Origin: Gossypium raimondii
Taxonomy: Eukaryota; Streptophyta; Magnoliopsida; Malvales; Malvaceae
Assembly (NCBI RefSeq): GCF_025698545.1
Contig: NC_068575.1
Span: 59,157,980-59,221,979, forward strand
DNA: 64,000 nucleotides
Direction: 5' to 3'
The notes below the pieces were generated by a model. The model did not search any database and was not told the origin of the DNA. It saw nothing but the letters and a program-made list of their open reading frames with translations. A program made the translations under genes and the position numbers. Position 1 is the stretch's first letter. Every line of letters starts with the position of its first letter. Of this stretch, positions 21,828 through 33,990 are shown in pieces.

Positions 21828-23899
21828 ATGGCTGGAAAACTGATTCGTCTTTATAACAAGCACATATCCGTCGAACAAATGAAAATGGTAAGTGTTAAAT
21901 TTATTTTTTATTTATGCATTTTTAAATAATTATTAACTTATTATTTGTTATAAAAGTCTGTACATCAGATATTGAAATGCTATATCCGGAATATGCATGG
22001 TCCTTCATTACCGTTGGTAGAGAATTACCTGCGAGAAGCGGGTTTTTGGCACGTGGCGACAGTAGGCCGGAGATGCAAGTTGGACCCGAAACTTATCAGT
22101 GCGTTGGTTGAGAGGTGAAGACTCGAGACGCACACATTCCATCTTCCATGTGGAGAGTGCACTATCACTTTGGAAGATGTCAATCTGCAATTGGGATTGC
22201 CAGTGGACGAGTACCCAGTCACCGAGTCTGTTCAATCTGGCGATTGGGGAGCGGTGTGCTACGAGCTTTTGGGCGCTATGGGCTGGTTACAAGACACATT
22301 CCCGAATTCGAATGATGATTCAACCGAAGTAGAAAGAATCCGATATGCTCGGGCATATATTCTTCAGATAATTGGAGGTTATTTGATACCAGACTTGTCA
22401 CCGAACCTCGTACATCTAAGATGGCTGCTGAAACTCGCTGATTTTAGAGCAGCTGGTGAATTGAGTTGGGGGTCTGCCGTGTTGGCAACATTATATCGGA
22501 AGATGTGCGGGGCGACGCGACCCAGTAAAGCGAAAATCAGAGGTTGCCTGTCACTACTGCAGTCATGGGCACGGTTTCGCATTCCATTTTTACGTCCTTG
22601 AGTAGACCACCCATATACATTCTCATTCATAACGAGGTAAATTTTATATTAGATTTTATAATTATTACGTAGATTTTTAAAATAATAGTATGCTAAAAAT
22701 TTATTTAATTAGGTGGAAAAATCCGGCAAGTTATGCTTGATTACCTACCTGTCTTGAAGATATACGGCTTCTATTAGACCAACAGTCGGAAGCACATGTA
22801 AGTATTAAATAAAATTGATATTTCCATCATGAGCTAGTCGATTGGTATTTAGTATTTAGTATTATATATTATGTATATAACTAATATTTCCATCATGTTC
22901 ATATAGTTTCAATGGACACCATACGAGGATCTGGCAATTCGAGCAGTAATTCCGTATGAATACCTCCAAAATCCAAACGCTTTACACGTGAAAGTCGCGT
23001 CGATCAACTATACGACCGTGGAGATGCACCAGTTAGACAAAGTGTTACGGCAATTTGGATGTAGATAACCGATTCCCGTGGCATCTGAGGTGTTTGATGA
23101 TCAGCACAAAATCGACCTACGACAATTGCATACGGATTGGCCGAGATTCTGGTCCTACTACATCCAAATGTGGGAAGATCGGTATGATTATATACCTACT
23201 CGGGAACCGATCATCGTTCCGGAGTTAGCGTGCGTGCCGGAATACATGCCATGGTTTAGGATCCGTGGCAAGTCGTATTTATTATTGACAGAAGAGATGC
23301 AACAGCAATTACATGTCCAAATAGAATGACGTGGGCCTTTAAATCCAAGACCAATGGACGACGATGTAGGCCCATCAACGAGGCCCAGACATTCACCCAG
23401 CCCATCATCAGTGGCCATTCAATCACCAGTCCCAGCGAGAGCACCGAAACAGTCACCCGACCCAGCTGTTCAACCGACGACATAGCCTTTTCAGATGATG
23501 CCAAGTGCGTATCCTAGCCCTTTTATGTACCCTAACCCTTATATGTTTCCTTTTCCCAGTCTTATGGCAGGTTGGAGTCCATGGCACGGTTCATCTCCAT
23601 TTTCTGTTGCGCCGAGTGGACCGTCGATGTATAGGCCAGCATCGCACGAGGGATCACAAGAGGGACCGTCGGGGAGCTCTTCTTTTTACCAATCCCCATC
23701 ACCATATGGGTTTTAAACAGCTTCGCCGTTAGAGATGCAGACACCTCCACAATCACTATTCTATCAAGGTGGCTCATCGTCCCAACACCGACAACCGATA
23801 CCTGCGAGGAGAACTAGAATCTCACGAGCAACCACAACCCCACGGAAGTGGACAAAGGAGGAATCCAATACAGAATCGATGGCCGCCATGTGGCACTGA
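21828..23899 (+). pseudogene. Plant mobile domain (PMD) transposon-type gene, six stop codons
   Basis: A mobile-element gene of the 'plant mobile domain' kind, often annotated as a serine/threonine phosphatase 7 long-form homologue. Exon 1 is 21828-21887 (MAGKLIRLYNKHISVEQMKM) with a GTAAGT donor; exon 2 starts at 21957. The core includes CGECTITLEDVNLQLGLPVD, ARAYILQIIGGYLIPD and LSWGSAVLATLYRKMCGA. Further exons follow after introns near 22637 and 22798 (FQWTPYEDLAIRAVIPYEYL, then PTREPIIVPELACVPEYMPW). The C-terminus is Pro/Ser/Gln-rich low complexity. Reading is broken by stops at 22116, 22599, 23066, 23327, 23483 and 23714, with no frameshift between them, and each is one transition from a sense codon. 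A short gap seems to precede MGWLQDTF. It cannot make a full protein. Confidence 0.85.
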
Positions 23900-24059
23900 A
23901 TCCGGTGGGCACGGAGATTGATTTTTATTTTAATATATTTGTACAAACATTTTGGATATTTTGATTTTATTTGATGTAATAAAATAGAAATTTATTTGAG
24001 TTATTACTTAAAAACCCTAAATTAATTTATTCAAAATTTATTAATTTCTAATTTATAAT

Positions 24060-24795
24060 TAAAATTATAATTTAATTGACAAACCCTAACAAAAACCCTA
24101 ACCATAACCCTAACCCTTACTTTAAAATCCTAACCCTTAACTTAAAAACACGAAAACCCTAACAAAACCCTAACCCTAACCCTTAACTTAAAAACCCTAA
24201 TCATAACTCTAACCCTTAACTTAAAAACCCTTAACTTAAAAACACCAAAACCCTAACAAAAACCCTAGCCCTAACCCTAACCATTAACTTGAAACCCTAA
24301 CCATAACCCTAACCCTTAACTTAAAACCCTAACCCTAACCCTTAACTTAAAAAACCCTAACCCTAACCCTTAACTTAAAAACCCTTAACTTAAAACACCA
24401 AAACCCTAACAAAAACACTAGCCCTAACCCTAACCCTAACCCTAACCCTAACTGTTAACTTAAAAACCCTAACCAAAACCCTTACCTCTAACTTAAAAAC
24501 CCTAACCCTAACCCTTAACTTAAAAATACCAAAACCCTAACAAAAACCCTAGCCCTAACCCTAACCCTTAACTTAAAAACTCTAACCCTAACCCTTAACT
24601 TAAAAACCCTTAACTTAAAAACACCAAAACCCTAACAAAAACCCTAGCCCTAACCCTAACCCTTAACTTAAAACCCTAACCATAACCCTAACCCTTAACT
24701 TAAAAACCCTAACCCTAACCCTTAACTTAAAAACCCTTAACTTAAAAATACTAAAACCTTAATGCTAATAAAAATCCTAACCCTAACCCTAATCG
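24060..24795. repeat. Telomere-like CCCTAA repeat tract, about 730 bp
   Basis: The tract is built from CCCTAA units mixed with CCCTTAACTTAAAAA units in a loose higher-order pattern (CCCTAACCCTTAACTTAAAA, then CACCAAAACCCTAACAAAAA, then CCCTAGCCCTAACCC). The plant telomere unit is CCCTAAA, while here most runs are six-base CCCTAA. The array begins about 160 bp after the mobile-domain gene's end. It could be an interstitial telomeric block or a minisatellite grown from one AAACCCTAA telo-box. It ends abruptly at an AT-rich repeat. Confidence 0.85.
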
Positions 24796-25019
24796 ATATA
24801 ATTTGATAATTTTACTAACAATTAATACAATTAACAATTAATAATTTGACTAAAAAAATGTTAGATTTTACAAAATGTTTTGACTGGTACTAACAATTAA
24901 TAATTTGATATAATTTGATAATTTTACTAACAATTAATACAATTAACAATTAATAATTTTACTAACAAAATGTTAGATTTTACAAAATGTTTTGATTGGT
25001 ACAAAAAAAATATAATTTG
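24796..25019. repeat. Two-copy tandem duplication, period 112 bp
   Basis: Copies start at 24796 and 24908. Both read ATATAATTTGATAATTTTAC, TAACAATTAATACAATTAAC, then AAATGTTAGATTTTACAAAA and TGTTTTGA(C/T)TGGTAC. They differ at only a few bases, so the duplication is recent compared with the surrounding decay. It directly abuts the telomere-like tract. Confidence 0.85.
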
Positions 25020-25749
25020 ATATAATTTTAATAACAATTAGTTTTAATTTTAATAAAAATATAATTTTAATAACCCGGGCTCGGGTTCTATATTTTTTCC
25101 CCGGGCCGGGCCTGGACAAAATCTCAGGTCCAATTAGTTTTGATTGGATCATAACTTTTTTTAAAAAATTAAGATTAGACTCAAGTTCGAACCAAAACAC
25201 TTAAATAATCTATTTTACTTTTTTAAATAATATATTTATATTAATATTTATATATTTTATAATTAAACTTAAATAAAAAATAAAAAATTTATTTAATTTA
25301 AATTTTGGACCAGGCACAATTCTACAAGGGTAAGCCTAATATCAATAAGTGCTAAATGTTTTTTAAGGTAAACAAGTGAATCAAATTACATTGAGTTATG
25401 ATATTGTGCACTCAAGCTCGATGAATATTCGTTTGCAATCAATCATTAGATATAATCACGAGTTAAATATTTTAATTCAATAATTAAATAAATTCAAGTA
25501 ATTAACAAGCTCACATGTAATGAGATTCAAATATGTGCATTCAAAATTTTAATTCCTTAATCTTATCAACATTGTCAAATAAGAGATTTAGAAGTAAATA
25601 TATAGATATATAAATTATTATGAACTGCTTCATGCATATATAAGACTATTATTTTAATATTTTATTTGGTGGAAAAAACCTAGTTAAACTAAGAAATCAA
25701 AAAGAAGAAAAACTAATATACCTATTGACTTAACGTAATACTTCTCCTA
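25020..25749. other. AT-rich intergenic DNA
   Basis: About 25072-25115 is a small GC-rich island (AACCCGGGCTCGGG, CCCCGGGCCGGGCC), again a likely transposon fragment. The minus-strand frame at 24973-25200 crosses it and is not credible. No gene is seen. Confidence 0.45.
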
Positions 25750-26090
25750 AAGATTGTTTAAACTTCAGACACCTCATTTGGTTCTTTAGAAGGATCCCAC
25801 ACATTGGTAGCAATGAATTGTCTTGCTCAGCAAATTGATACTTTAACGGTTTCCATTATGCTCCATGATAAACCTTGAAAGATGAATAAATTTTTATTCT
25901 TCCATAAACGACATGTTACCAAACCATAGAGGGTCGGCCAAGGAGCCCTAACCCTTGCCGACCAACCATAATTTCGTAAATTCATTCCAACCTAGTCTAG
26001 GATATTCTTTGAAAAGAATTGGGATTGACAGTTTATAGATGCCAAATTTAACCATACTTCTTTAGCTGTCAGGTAATGTCTGAATTATTT
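25750..26090 (-). pseudogene. LINE (non-LTR retrotransposon) remnant, ORF2 C-terminal part
   Basis: Conceptual reading of the minus strand across several frames gives LNLASINCQSQFF-like text, then LWKNKNLFIFQGLSWSIMET, VKVSICWARQFIATNVWDPS and KEPNEV. This is the 'W.LWK.RN..IF.' linker common between the reverse transcriptase and RNase H parts of plant LINE ORF2 proteins. Frameshifts and stops are frequent. It is far from functional. Confidence 0.6.
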
Positions 26091-29000
26091 TGATAATTTG
26101 CAATTTTATTTTTTCTTCATAAAAACAAAATAAAAGTAGATAGAATGAAAACCGAGGGAAGGTGGGTTGGGCAATGAAATCACTTTATATCAACAGTACT
26201 CCATAGAGTGGACTTTGTACTCAAATGGAGGGATTGTTGCTATTGAAGTCGAAATCAGGGATCCGAAAGAAAGAAAAAAAAATGGTTTAATTAGATATGC
26301 GATAGGGGTTGAGCCATTAATGTCGTATGCGTATCCGAGTAAACTATTGAACTTTAATTAAATTCCCTTTCACTGCTAATTAAATGTGAAACGAAATGTC
26401 AAAATCTTAAGGAAAGTGACCAGTTATGGCACCAAAATTGACTAAAGGAATTGATAAAGACAAATAGTTGTTTTCAAAAGAATATGGCAGACGCAGTGAT
26501 AATTTCATAATTCCGATCCTGGTCCCGATGATTCAATGAAATTATGAGAATCGATTTTTTTTTTTTGGAAATATGGAAAAAAACTGAATATAATAAGGTC
26601 CCTCGATCCTTCTTTGAGTGAAACAAATGGGACCTGCAGGAAATGGCTTAAGATTGATATGATTGATGGCCTTTCATAAGCATTTGGATTGAAGGATTAT
26701 GCATGGGCATGGAACGACAAGCAAAGACATGATGAGAAATCCCAGAAATTATTAATGTAATGAAATTAATTATACATGTATTGTGGATTTATGTTTCTAA
26801 GAAATGATGTTTGGAGGGTAAGAAAATTATTGGTTTGCTATTGATTATCCCGACCTTAGACATTTCGCTTCATCTTCTCATTTGTACCTTTGCTTAGCAT
26901 TTCTTAGAATTCCTTTACTTTGATTTATGTTTGGATTTTCATGACTTGAAATGAGCGTTTGGGTTAGAATTATCTAAGAGATTCATGGGGAAAATAATTG
27001 AAGAAAGGCACGTGGTTTGTTGTACGAGAAGGGTTATTAGGGCATGTGAAACCCTACAAGAAGTCAGGTCCAGCAGGGAGGCTAGGTAGGGAGGAGGGAA
27101 AATTTTTTTGAATCGAAATTAAATTATATATTTTTATAATATTAAAAGTATAATTTTATTATTTTAATAGTTTATATTTTTATAATTTTTAAATGATTAA
27201 ATCAAATTTTTATTATTTTTGAAGAGTTAAAGTATAAATTTATCATTATTAATTTAAAATTTTATAATCTATAAAGAAACCTAAATGAAGAAATTTTCAT
27301 TTTAGAAGTACTTCCCTAGTTTCGTCGCTAAGACCAAGTCCGATGACACAATTCACATTAATACATCATGTATACTGTCAATTTTGATCCATTCGACTTT
27401 ACGATTTTTTCCATAAAATATTTTTTTTTCTCTAAATCAACAACGATTTCCAAAACTTATATTCGAAAATCAACTCTAATAATAGCGGATGTAGCTAGGG
27501 ATTCATGATTCTAACCAATAACCATAACCCACGACCAGAACTCTTCTCTACATGAAGAATGTAGGGTTGCAGCAGGGGGACCATTTGGGCTCGACCCCAT
27601 ATAGCTAGCCCTTCCATTATTGACAAGTAACATGACGGAGGAGACAAAACCAGGGCCCAATCCTCCATTTTTGCTAACCTTTTATTGAATAACGTAGGCC
27701 CCTCTCCAACCTTGCATGAATGATCCCTTTGTCCCTCCTATGTGACATCGATGCTTGACGTAGGTAATATCCATCTCTATACTCTAAGGTGCAGATGTCA
27801 ACCAAAATTGTCGATCCCCGCTTTAGATTCAAATCGCACCTTCAAAAATATTTCAAACCCGATCCTATTCATCTCTATGCTAACCAAATAAATGTTTCAT
27901 AATAAAAGATTTGATTCATAAATTAGTATTAAATTGAATCTGATATTGGTAGATCAATTTCTTCATTAAAATTATATATGATTAATGCACTAAATATAAA
28001 CACTCTAGTACATACCAAATTATACGTAAATTACAACATGCAAATGGATGGTTACTCACAAAATGCATAGATCTAAAAGAAAACGAAGAATTAATGGCAT
28101 GGAGACATTAAACTATGTAAATTTTAAAGTAGGTTTTCTTATCTATAACTAAAGGGAATTTTTCAATTTTTCCTGGATTGATTCTGAGTAGGCATGTACG
28201 TGGAGGAATTCTTGGTCAATGATAAATTCAACTTCGTTTTCCATGTAAATTAGATAAATTCAATTTTCGTTTTATTGAACCATAAAAAGGATATCATCCA
28301 AAGTCGTCTCATAAAATTTTTAGTGTTTAAGTGATGTGATATTTATGTTCAATTTTATTATGTGTAATTATTTTGATTTTAAATTTATTGGTAAATTTTA
28401 TTTTACAAATATTTTTTATATGGAAAATTATTTCACCTCAGGAAATGGTGAAGATTGAAGACACTAAGCACCAAAAAAGAACCATCCAGAAATTGCTGAA
28501 ATAAATCGAAGGAGGCAAAGACTAATTGAAGAGGATAATCTTTAATTTGGAAAGTTAGCATGGAAAATTGTATGTGCCAAACTCTGACCAGTAACCAGTT
28601 AGGCATCCGAGAAGATTAAGTATAGAATAAATCTTCTGATTAAAACTTGGACAACCAAACTAAGAAATTGACCTTGCGACAGAGATATCCTTCAACAATA
28701 ACTAGGAAGCAACATACTTCTTTATTCACATAATGGAATACAAACCTAGCTAGCTAACATATAAAATACATTTTGGTATTAGCATGCAGTTTTGAATTTC
28801 TTGACATTCAAATATTATTTTCATATTTCGTAATAAAATACGCTTCAATTACATAATACATATAAATACGTTAACACTAAGAGATGTCTATTGGTAAACA
28901 CCGAATAAATATAGAAATATTTTTAAATATATAATCAAAATTATGTATGTATCAACATGACCTGCCAACCGGTATTGGTTAGTACCAAAACCTGAGTAAA

Positions 29001-29828
29001 TCGATGCTGATATCGTTTCATTTATCCTAAAATACAGTATCAACTGGTACGATACCCAATACTTTGTTTCATGAAATATTTTTTTCTCGGTGTATTTGCA
29101 TGAGAAAATAAAGAGCATGGACCCATTAAAATCCAAGTCTCAATCATGGCGACTGTTCCTTTCAAGAGGCTTCAATTTTTGACAAGTTATAATATCCGAG
29201 TAGGCCGAGATGTTACTAGTATGATCGCATGGTATACCTAAAAGGCCAGGTCAGGGTTTGCCTCTATTACGCGGTCGGTGGAGGCTCGTCGCCAGCCTAG
29301 CTTGAACGTGATTCATGGCCTACGCTTCAATGTGCCATGCTTGATGGGCCTCACTCGGAGACCATAAATGTTGCTCTACTTCCATTTTTTTTTAAACTTC
29401 ACAACCTAAGTTAGGTTTACTGTAATAATAGAATAAATAAATAAAATATGTGATAATATTTTAAGTGAAAAAAAATCAAAATCAAGTATAAAAACGAACA
29501 TCACATTTTTTTTTAAAATATAATAATTAAGTATGTAAAACAAATTTAATTTTATAATAATATGAGTGGATCTATGATTAAAAACAAAATAAAAGTAATT
29601 AAGTTTGAGATGAAGATTTGGGAGTGAGAACTAAGAAATAGGGGTATTAATAGGAGGGATTAAGCAATATCATATCAGAGAGGCAATTTCGATTTTTAGT
29701 TTTTACCCTTTTTTGGGCGGTAATGATATAACCTCAAATTTAACCTTTAAATTTACATGTTATTCTTTTTTTTTTTTAAGTTAAATTTAACTTCAATACC
29801 ATCAACCTTTTAAAAAGAGTTGAATTGT
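26091..29828. other. Long gene-poor stretch
   Basis: No coding region is supported. The plus-strand frame at 26167-26361 (64 codons) has no recognisable domain. About 27540-27780 is moderately GC-rich and unidentified. About 28950-29070 repeats variants of GGTA(C/T)(G/T)ATACC and their complements. About 29190-29370 is a GC-rich island (GCGGTCGGTGGAGGCTCGTC) with sharp borders, probably a transposon fragment. Confidence 0.4.
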
Positions 29829-30000
29829 AACCATTAAGTGTAGCGTAGTGATTGCTCATCTCATCTTTTAACCATGAGGTTGGGAGTTCGTTCCCCGTCC
29901 ATGGGAATGGAGCACATTTCATAGCCAGATGTTTACCTCTTTAGGGAGCACATGCGGGAAAGGGATTAGTCATCCCTACTAACAGTAGATAGAAAAAGTT
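29829..30000 (+). mobile_element. SINE of a second type
   Basis: An A-box-like TGTAGCGTAGTGATTGC (about 29838-29854) and a B-box-like GGGAGTTCGTTCCCC (29881-29895) are spaced as in tRNA genes. A GC-richer body of about 100 bp follows (CATGCGGGAAAGGGATTAG), then an A-rich end. It resembles other plant tRNA-derived SINEs, but its body is unlike the family at 8.8, 12.5 and 14.1 kb. Confidence 0.55.
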
Positions 30001-31231
30001 GAATTGTTGTTGAAAATATTAACTAAAATATTCATTTTTCAACATGGCAGGTAATGTTTTTATCTTTAAATATTTTTAATTTGAATTTTTTATTTTAAAA
30101 TTTTTTTATTAAAATAATATATAAGAATATCAACCTGAAGTACACCTGGATTGCCACGCGAACATCATTAAAAATTTAATATTTTAATCAACATTTCCTT
30201 TAAGAAAAATGATTTCATTAAGTTAATTACCAATTTTTACTAAAAAAAAAGACATTGAGTAGTATTAATTTTCGCATTATATCTTTTCAAATTACAAATA
30301 TTAAACAAAATTTGATTCTCAAATATGTTAAATGTGTGATCTTTACAAATCAAAGCCTGTTAACAATCTTGGAATTAAACGACCCAAGCCTCGCAAACCC
30401 AAATTGGCCATTCCCATATCGTAGCACCTGGTTTTGGGCCATCACCTATTCTTATTATGTTCTACTTATTTTTCGTTCTTCCTCCTTTTGAATAAGTGTG
30501 AAATTTATATACGATTGTTTTTGTAATTACATCATATTTAGATATTATACTTTTCATGTTAGTGTCTAATACTATGTGGCCCCTTCTGCTTAAATGAGGT
30601 TGGGAGGAAATGTAGATGTAGCCCATGTGTAATGTGGTAGTGGGTGAAGCAGGTAGCATTAATTTCGTATGGAGGCAGTCAATCATGGTCCATGCCTTCC
30701 CAAACGAAATTGCAGGCTCTAAATAACTCTTTTAGGGCTGTACAATTTTTCCCCCTTGTCGTCATAGCTTAAATGGGCTATTGCAGAAGCCGTCATCTAT
30801 CTTAATTAAAGATGGTGAGTATGTTTGCACCTACACTTATCTAGTATTTTTTTAATTTAATTTTAATCATAAAATATAGAGCTACCACCACCGCCACTGC
30901 TGCTAGTGTACTAGCTTGGTTGGTTTCACTTTTATAAGAGAAAATTAGGAAAGTTCAATGAAGAAAATTGACATGGAAAATTTACAGAATTCAATGAAAA
31001 AAAAAAAGGTATAGAGGTCGCCATGATTGCATATTTATATGTGTATTCATCCGCCATGGCCATCATTCGGTGCCTAACAGCTTTCAAGTTTCGAAACCAA
31101 GAATGGTTTGGGGTTTACAGCACACACAATGATCACTCATAATTATTCTATAGTTAATATCTAAAAGCAAAACTTCTTGGAAGTAAATACAATTTAAGAT
31201 GGTCTTTTATCATGACTTACTTTTAAATTTT
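30001..31231. other. AT-rich intergenic DNA
   Basis: No gene is supported. Short frames at 30255-30491 and 30462-30686 have no recognisable content. A TAGAGCTACCACCACCGCCA stretch near 30879 is a small trinucleotide-like run. Confidence 0.4.
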
Positions 31232-32268
31232 AGGGTAAATTACACAACTAATCATTTAAATATGAATAAATTTTTATTTTGATCACTTAATTAAAAAATC
31301 TATAAATTGATCACTAATGTATTTAAAGTTGTTTTTTAATTACCGACTGTAAAGTGGCTAATAATGGCTCTTTTAGTTGATATAATAATGATTTTAATCT
31401 TTAGTTTTATATTTTCTATCAATTTAACCCTGATTCTATATAAAAATTCATGTTATTGCCAAGTTATCTTCAACATTTCTATAAAATCATGAAAACAGAT
31501 AATAATAAAAAATAGATCAATTTAAAACTCTTAACATAAAATTCATATGATATAAAACTTAAATATGGTTAAAATTAATGTTCATATAAAAAACTCAAGA
31601 TTCTATCATTGTAAAGGTTAAGATTATTCAATATCAAGACATAAAACGACAATTATCATTTAATAAGATCCAATAACAAATTAAAAATAAAACAAAATTA
31701 AAATAGTAATATCTTCAAGTCAAGTTCCAATCTGTTGAAGAACTTCTTTCAAAACTAATATACTGAGACTTGTGAAATTGACTATGATATCATTTTTTAG
31801 CTAAATAAAATACAAAATATACCATAAAATTTCCTTTTTCAAACTCAATTCAAAATTTCAATTCATTTAAATTATTTTTAAAACCCAAATGGTAAAAAAG
31901 AAATTATATATTCTAAATCTTTTATCTTTTTCTTTCCGTATAATGAAAAACAATTCCCCATATCATTCTCTCTTGCTCTATTTATTTTTATCTAATTTTT
32001 TAATTTTCTATGTATTTTAGAAAATTTTATGTAGAACTTTCTAGTTTATTAAAGAGAGTTTTAATTTTTTTATCATTTTATATAGAATCATGATCTAATT
32101 GACAAAAAATAGTATAAAAGTTGATGATTAAAATTATTATCATACTGAACTAAAAAGTGTCACTTTATTAACTTAAGAGTTGGGGCGACAAAGAATATAC
32201 AATTTCAAAAATATTAGTGGTAAATAAAAACTTACTTATAATTGAGTGACTAATGTTGATTTAGCCTG
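31232..32268. mobile_element. Foldback element, about 1 kb, related to the 6.8-kb element
   Basis: The outer ends are AGGGTAAATTACA at 31232 and the complement of GTTGATTTAGCCT at the right. Inner arms are inverted: the left reads GGCTCTTTTAGTTGATATAA, TAATGATTTTAATC and TCAATTTAACCCTGATTCTA (31354-31440), and the right (about 32085-32163) is its imperfect complement. The interior is non-coding and AT-rich. The shared AGGGTAAA(C/T)T terminus links it to the element at 6845-7412. Confidence 0.6.
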
Positions 32269-33884
32269 AGTTTTATATCAGAAAGTAATATGTGTATGAA
32301 AGAAATTAGACAGTTCCAGGTTCTAAGGAAAGTTCCTAGGTGTAAGGAGATAAGATCAACATGGATATTTACTTTTTAGCAGTAAAATTTACGTGCTAGA
32401 TTAAAAGGAGATTCGAACAAATAAAGTTGAAAAAAAGTCGATGAATGGATGGACTTTTGGGGTTCATATCATGTGGAAAGTAATTTTTGTACTACTCTTT
32501 CAAGCCATAGCTTTAATGATAAAAAGTGAAAGCAATTCCATGTACAGTTTTAAGCAATTAAATAATTGCAATAAATATATGTTCTTGAAGGCAGGGATCA
32601 AACCAAAAAAATTAAATTAAATTTTAATTATATAGTTTAATAATTTTTAAAAAATTAAATTAAAATTTTATCGGAGATCAAAATGTAATTTTTAAAGATT
32701 TGGTTGCCAAAACTTCAAGTCATGATTTCATGCTTATTGTCTAGTTTGGCTGACAAATGTAGGGGTGGGCATCAATTTAAGGAGTTCTTTTATATGTGAT
32801 CACGCATTTCTTATTAAACCAACTTTTAAGAAAGTAAAATAGCATTGAAAACAAATAGTGGGGAGAAAAAAATAAGTACAGTTCTCCACTTTTCTTTTCC
32901 TTTTTCATAAAAAAATTTATCTTAATCATTCCTATAGTTTTTGATTTATTTTATTTTATTGATATATCATACACGTAGATTGTAATGTCAGCAATTAATT
33001 AGTTTTTAAAATGTAAAAAATATTGTAATTATTAATATAAAAGTTGAACGTTGATAATGATAATGTATCGTAAAGAAAAAGAAAAAAAATAGAACACACA
33101 GAATTTTACGTGTAAACTCTTTCGGGAAAAAATCACGGACAAATGAGAAGAAAATTCACTTGTGCGACCCTAGTCCAATATTTTGCTTATTGAGGATCTA
33201 TAATAGGATGCAACCTTCTCCCTTATAGATCCCTCATATCTTGCCACTTGTATTTTATTTTTAACAGGAATTTGGGTTACACAACTTTAATAATGAAATT
33301 TTTAATTTTAAAAATAATTAATTTTTAATATAATATAAAATGATTAAAAGAAAAATAAAATAAAATCTATTCTTTTTATTTTATTTATAAAGTTAGACAC
33401 CTCGATGATGTCCTAGCTTTATTTAAAGTAGGGCATGCTTTTTTTCCCTTATAGTCCAGTGATTCGATATAGATTTCTAATATGTACCTAACCCAACATA
33501 TATACATTAACAATTGGGGTATTTATATTTTGAATTATATTTTATAATGTGTTTACAATATCATATAATTGAGACATAAAATGGAATGTAGACATATCAA
33601 GTGTTTCAATAGCTCACTCAACCTCTTATTTAGAAAGGATCCATGCTGCCTGCTGCATGCTCCATGCTCCATCCCACCTTATCTTATTCGGATCCTTTTC
33701 CTACTATTATCACTACAATATTTAAGGTTCCACTCCAAGACACATTATTAAATCACTAAAAAATATTATTTAATTAATATTGAAAATCTCAGCTTGAATT
33801 TTATCTTCAACATGCAAATAATATAATTTGTACTCAAGTTTATTTTCTAATTACAAAGAAACATTCTAAAAAATAAACTTAAAA

Positions 33885-33990
33885 TGTTGATTGAATTTTA
33901 GTTCGATTGATATCGATTTTATTGTCAATGTAAAAAGACATGAGTTCGAATACACTAAAGCGAAGAAGCCGGACTGTAAATAGTATTAGA
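33885..33990 (+). mobile_element. SINE copy F (partial)
   Basis: It keeps TTGAATTTTAGTTCGATTGA (A-box region), TTATTGTCAATGTAAAAAG, and the B-box-like GAGTTCGAATACACTAAAG in the same order as copy D at 14.1 kb. The 3' part is lost or diverged. Confidence 0.55.

Noticed and set aside
26167-26361. 64-codon plus-strand frame MGNEITLYQQYSIEW
   Set aside because: No domain, no splice partners, and it lies in repeat-rich DNA.
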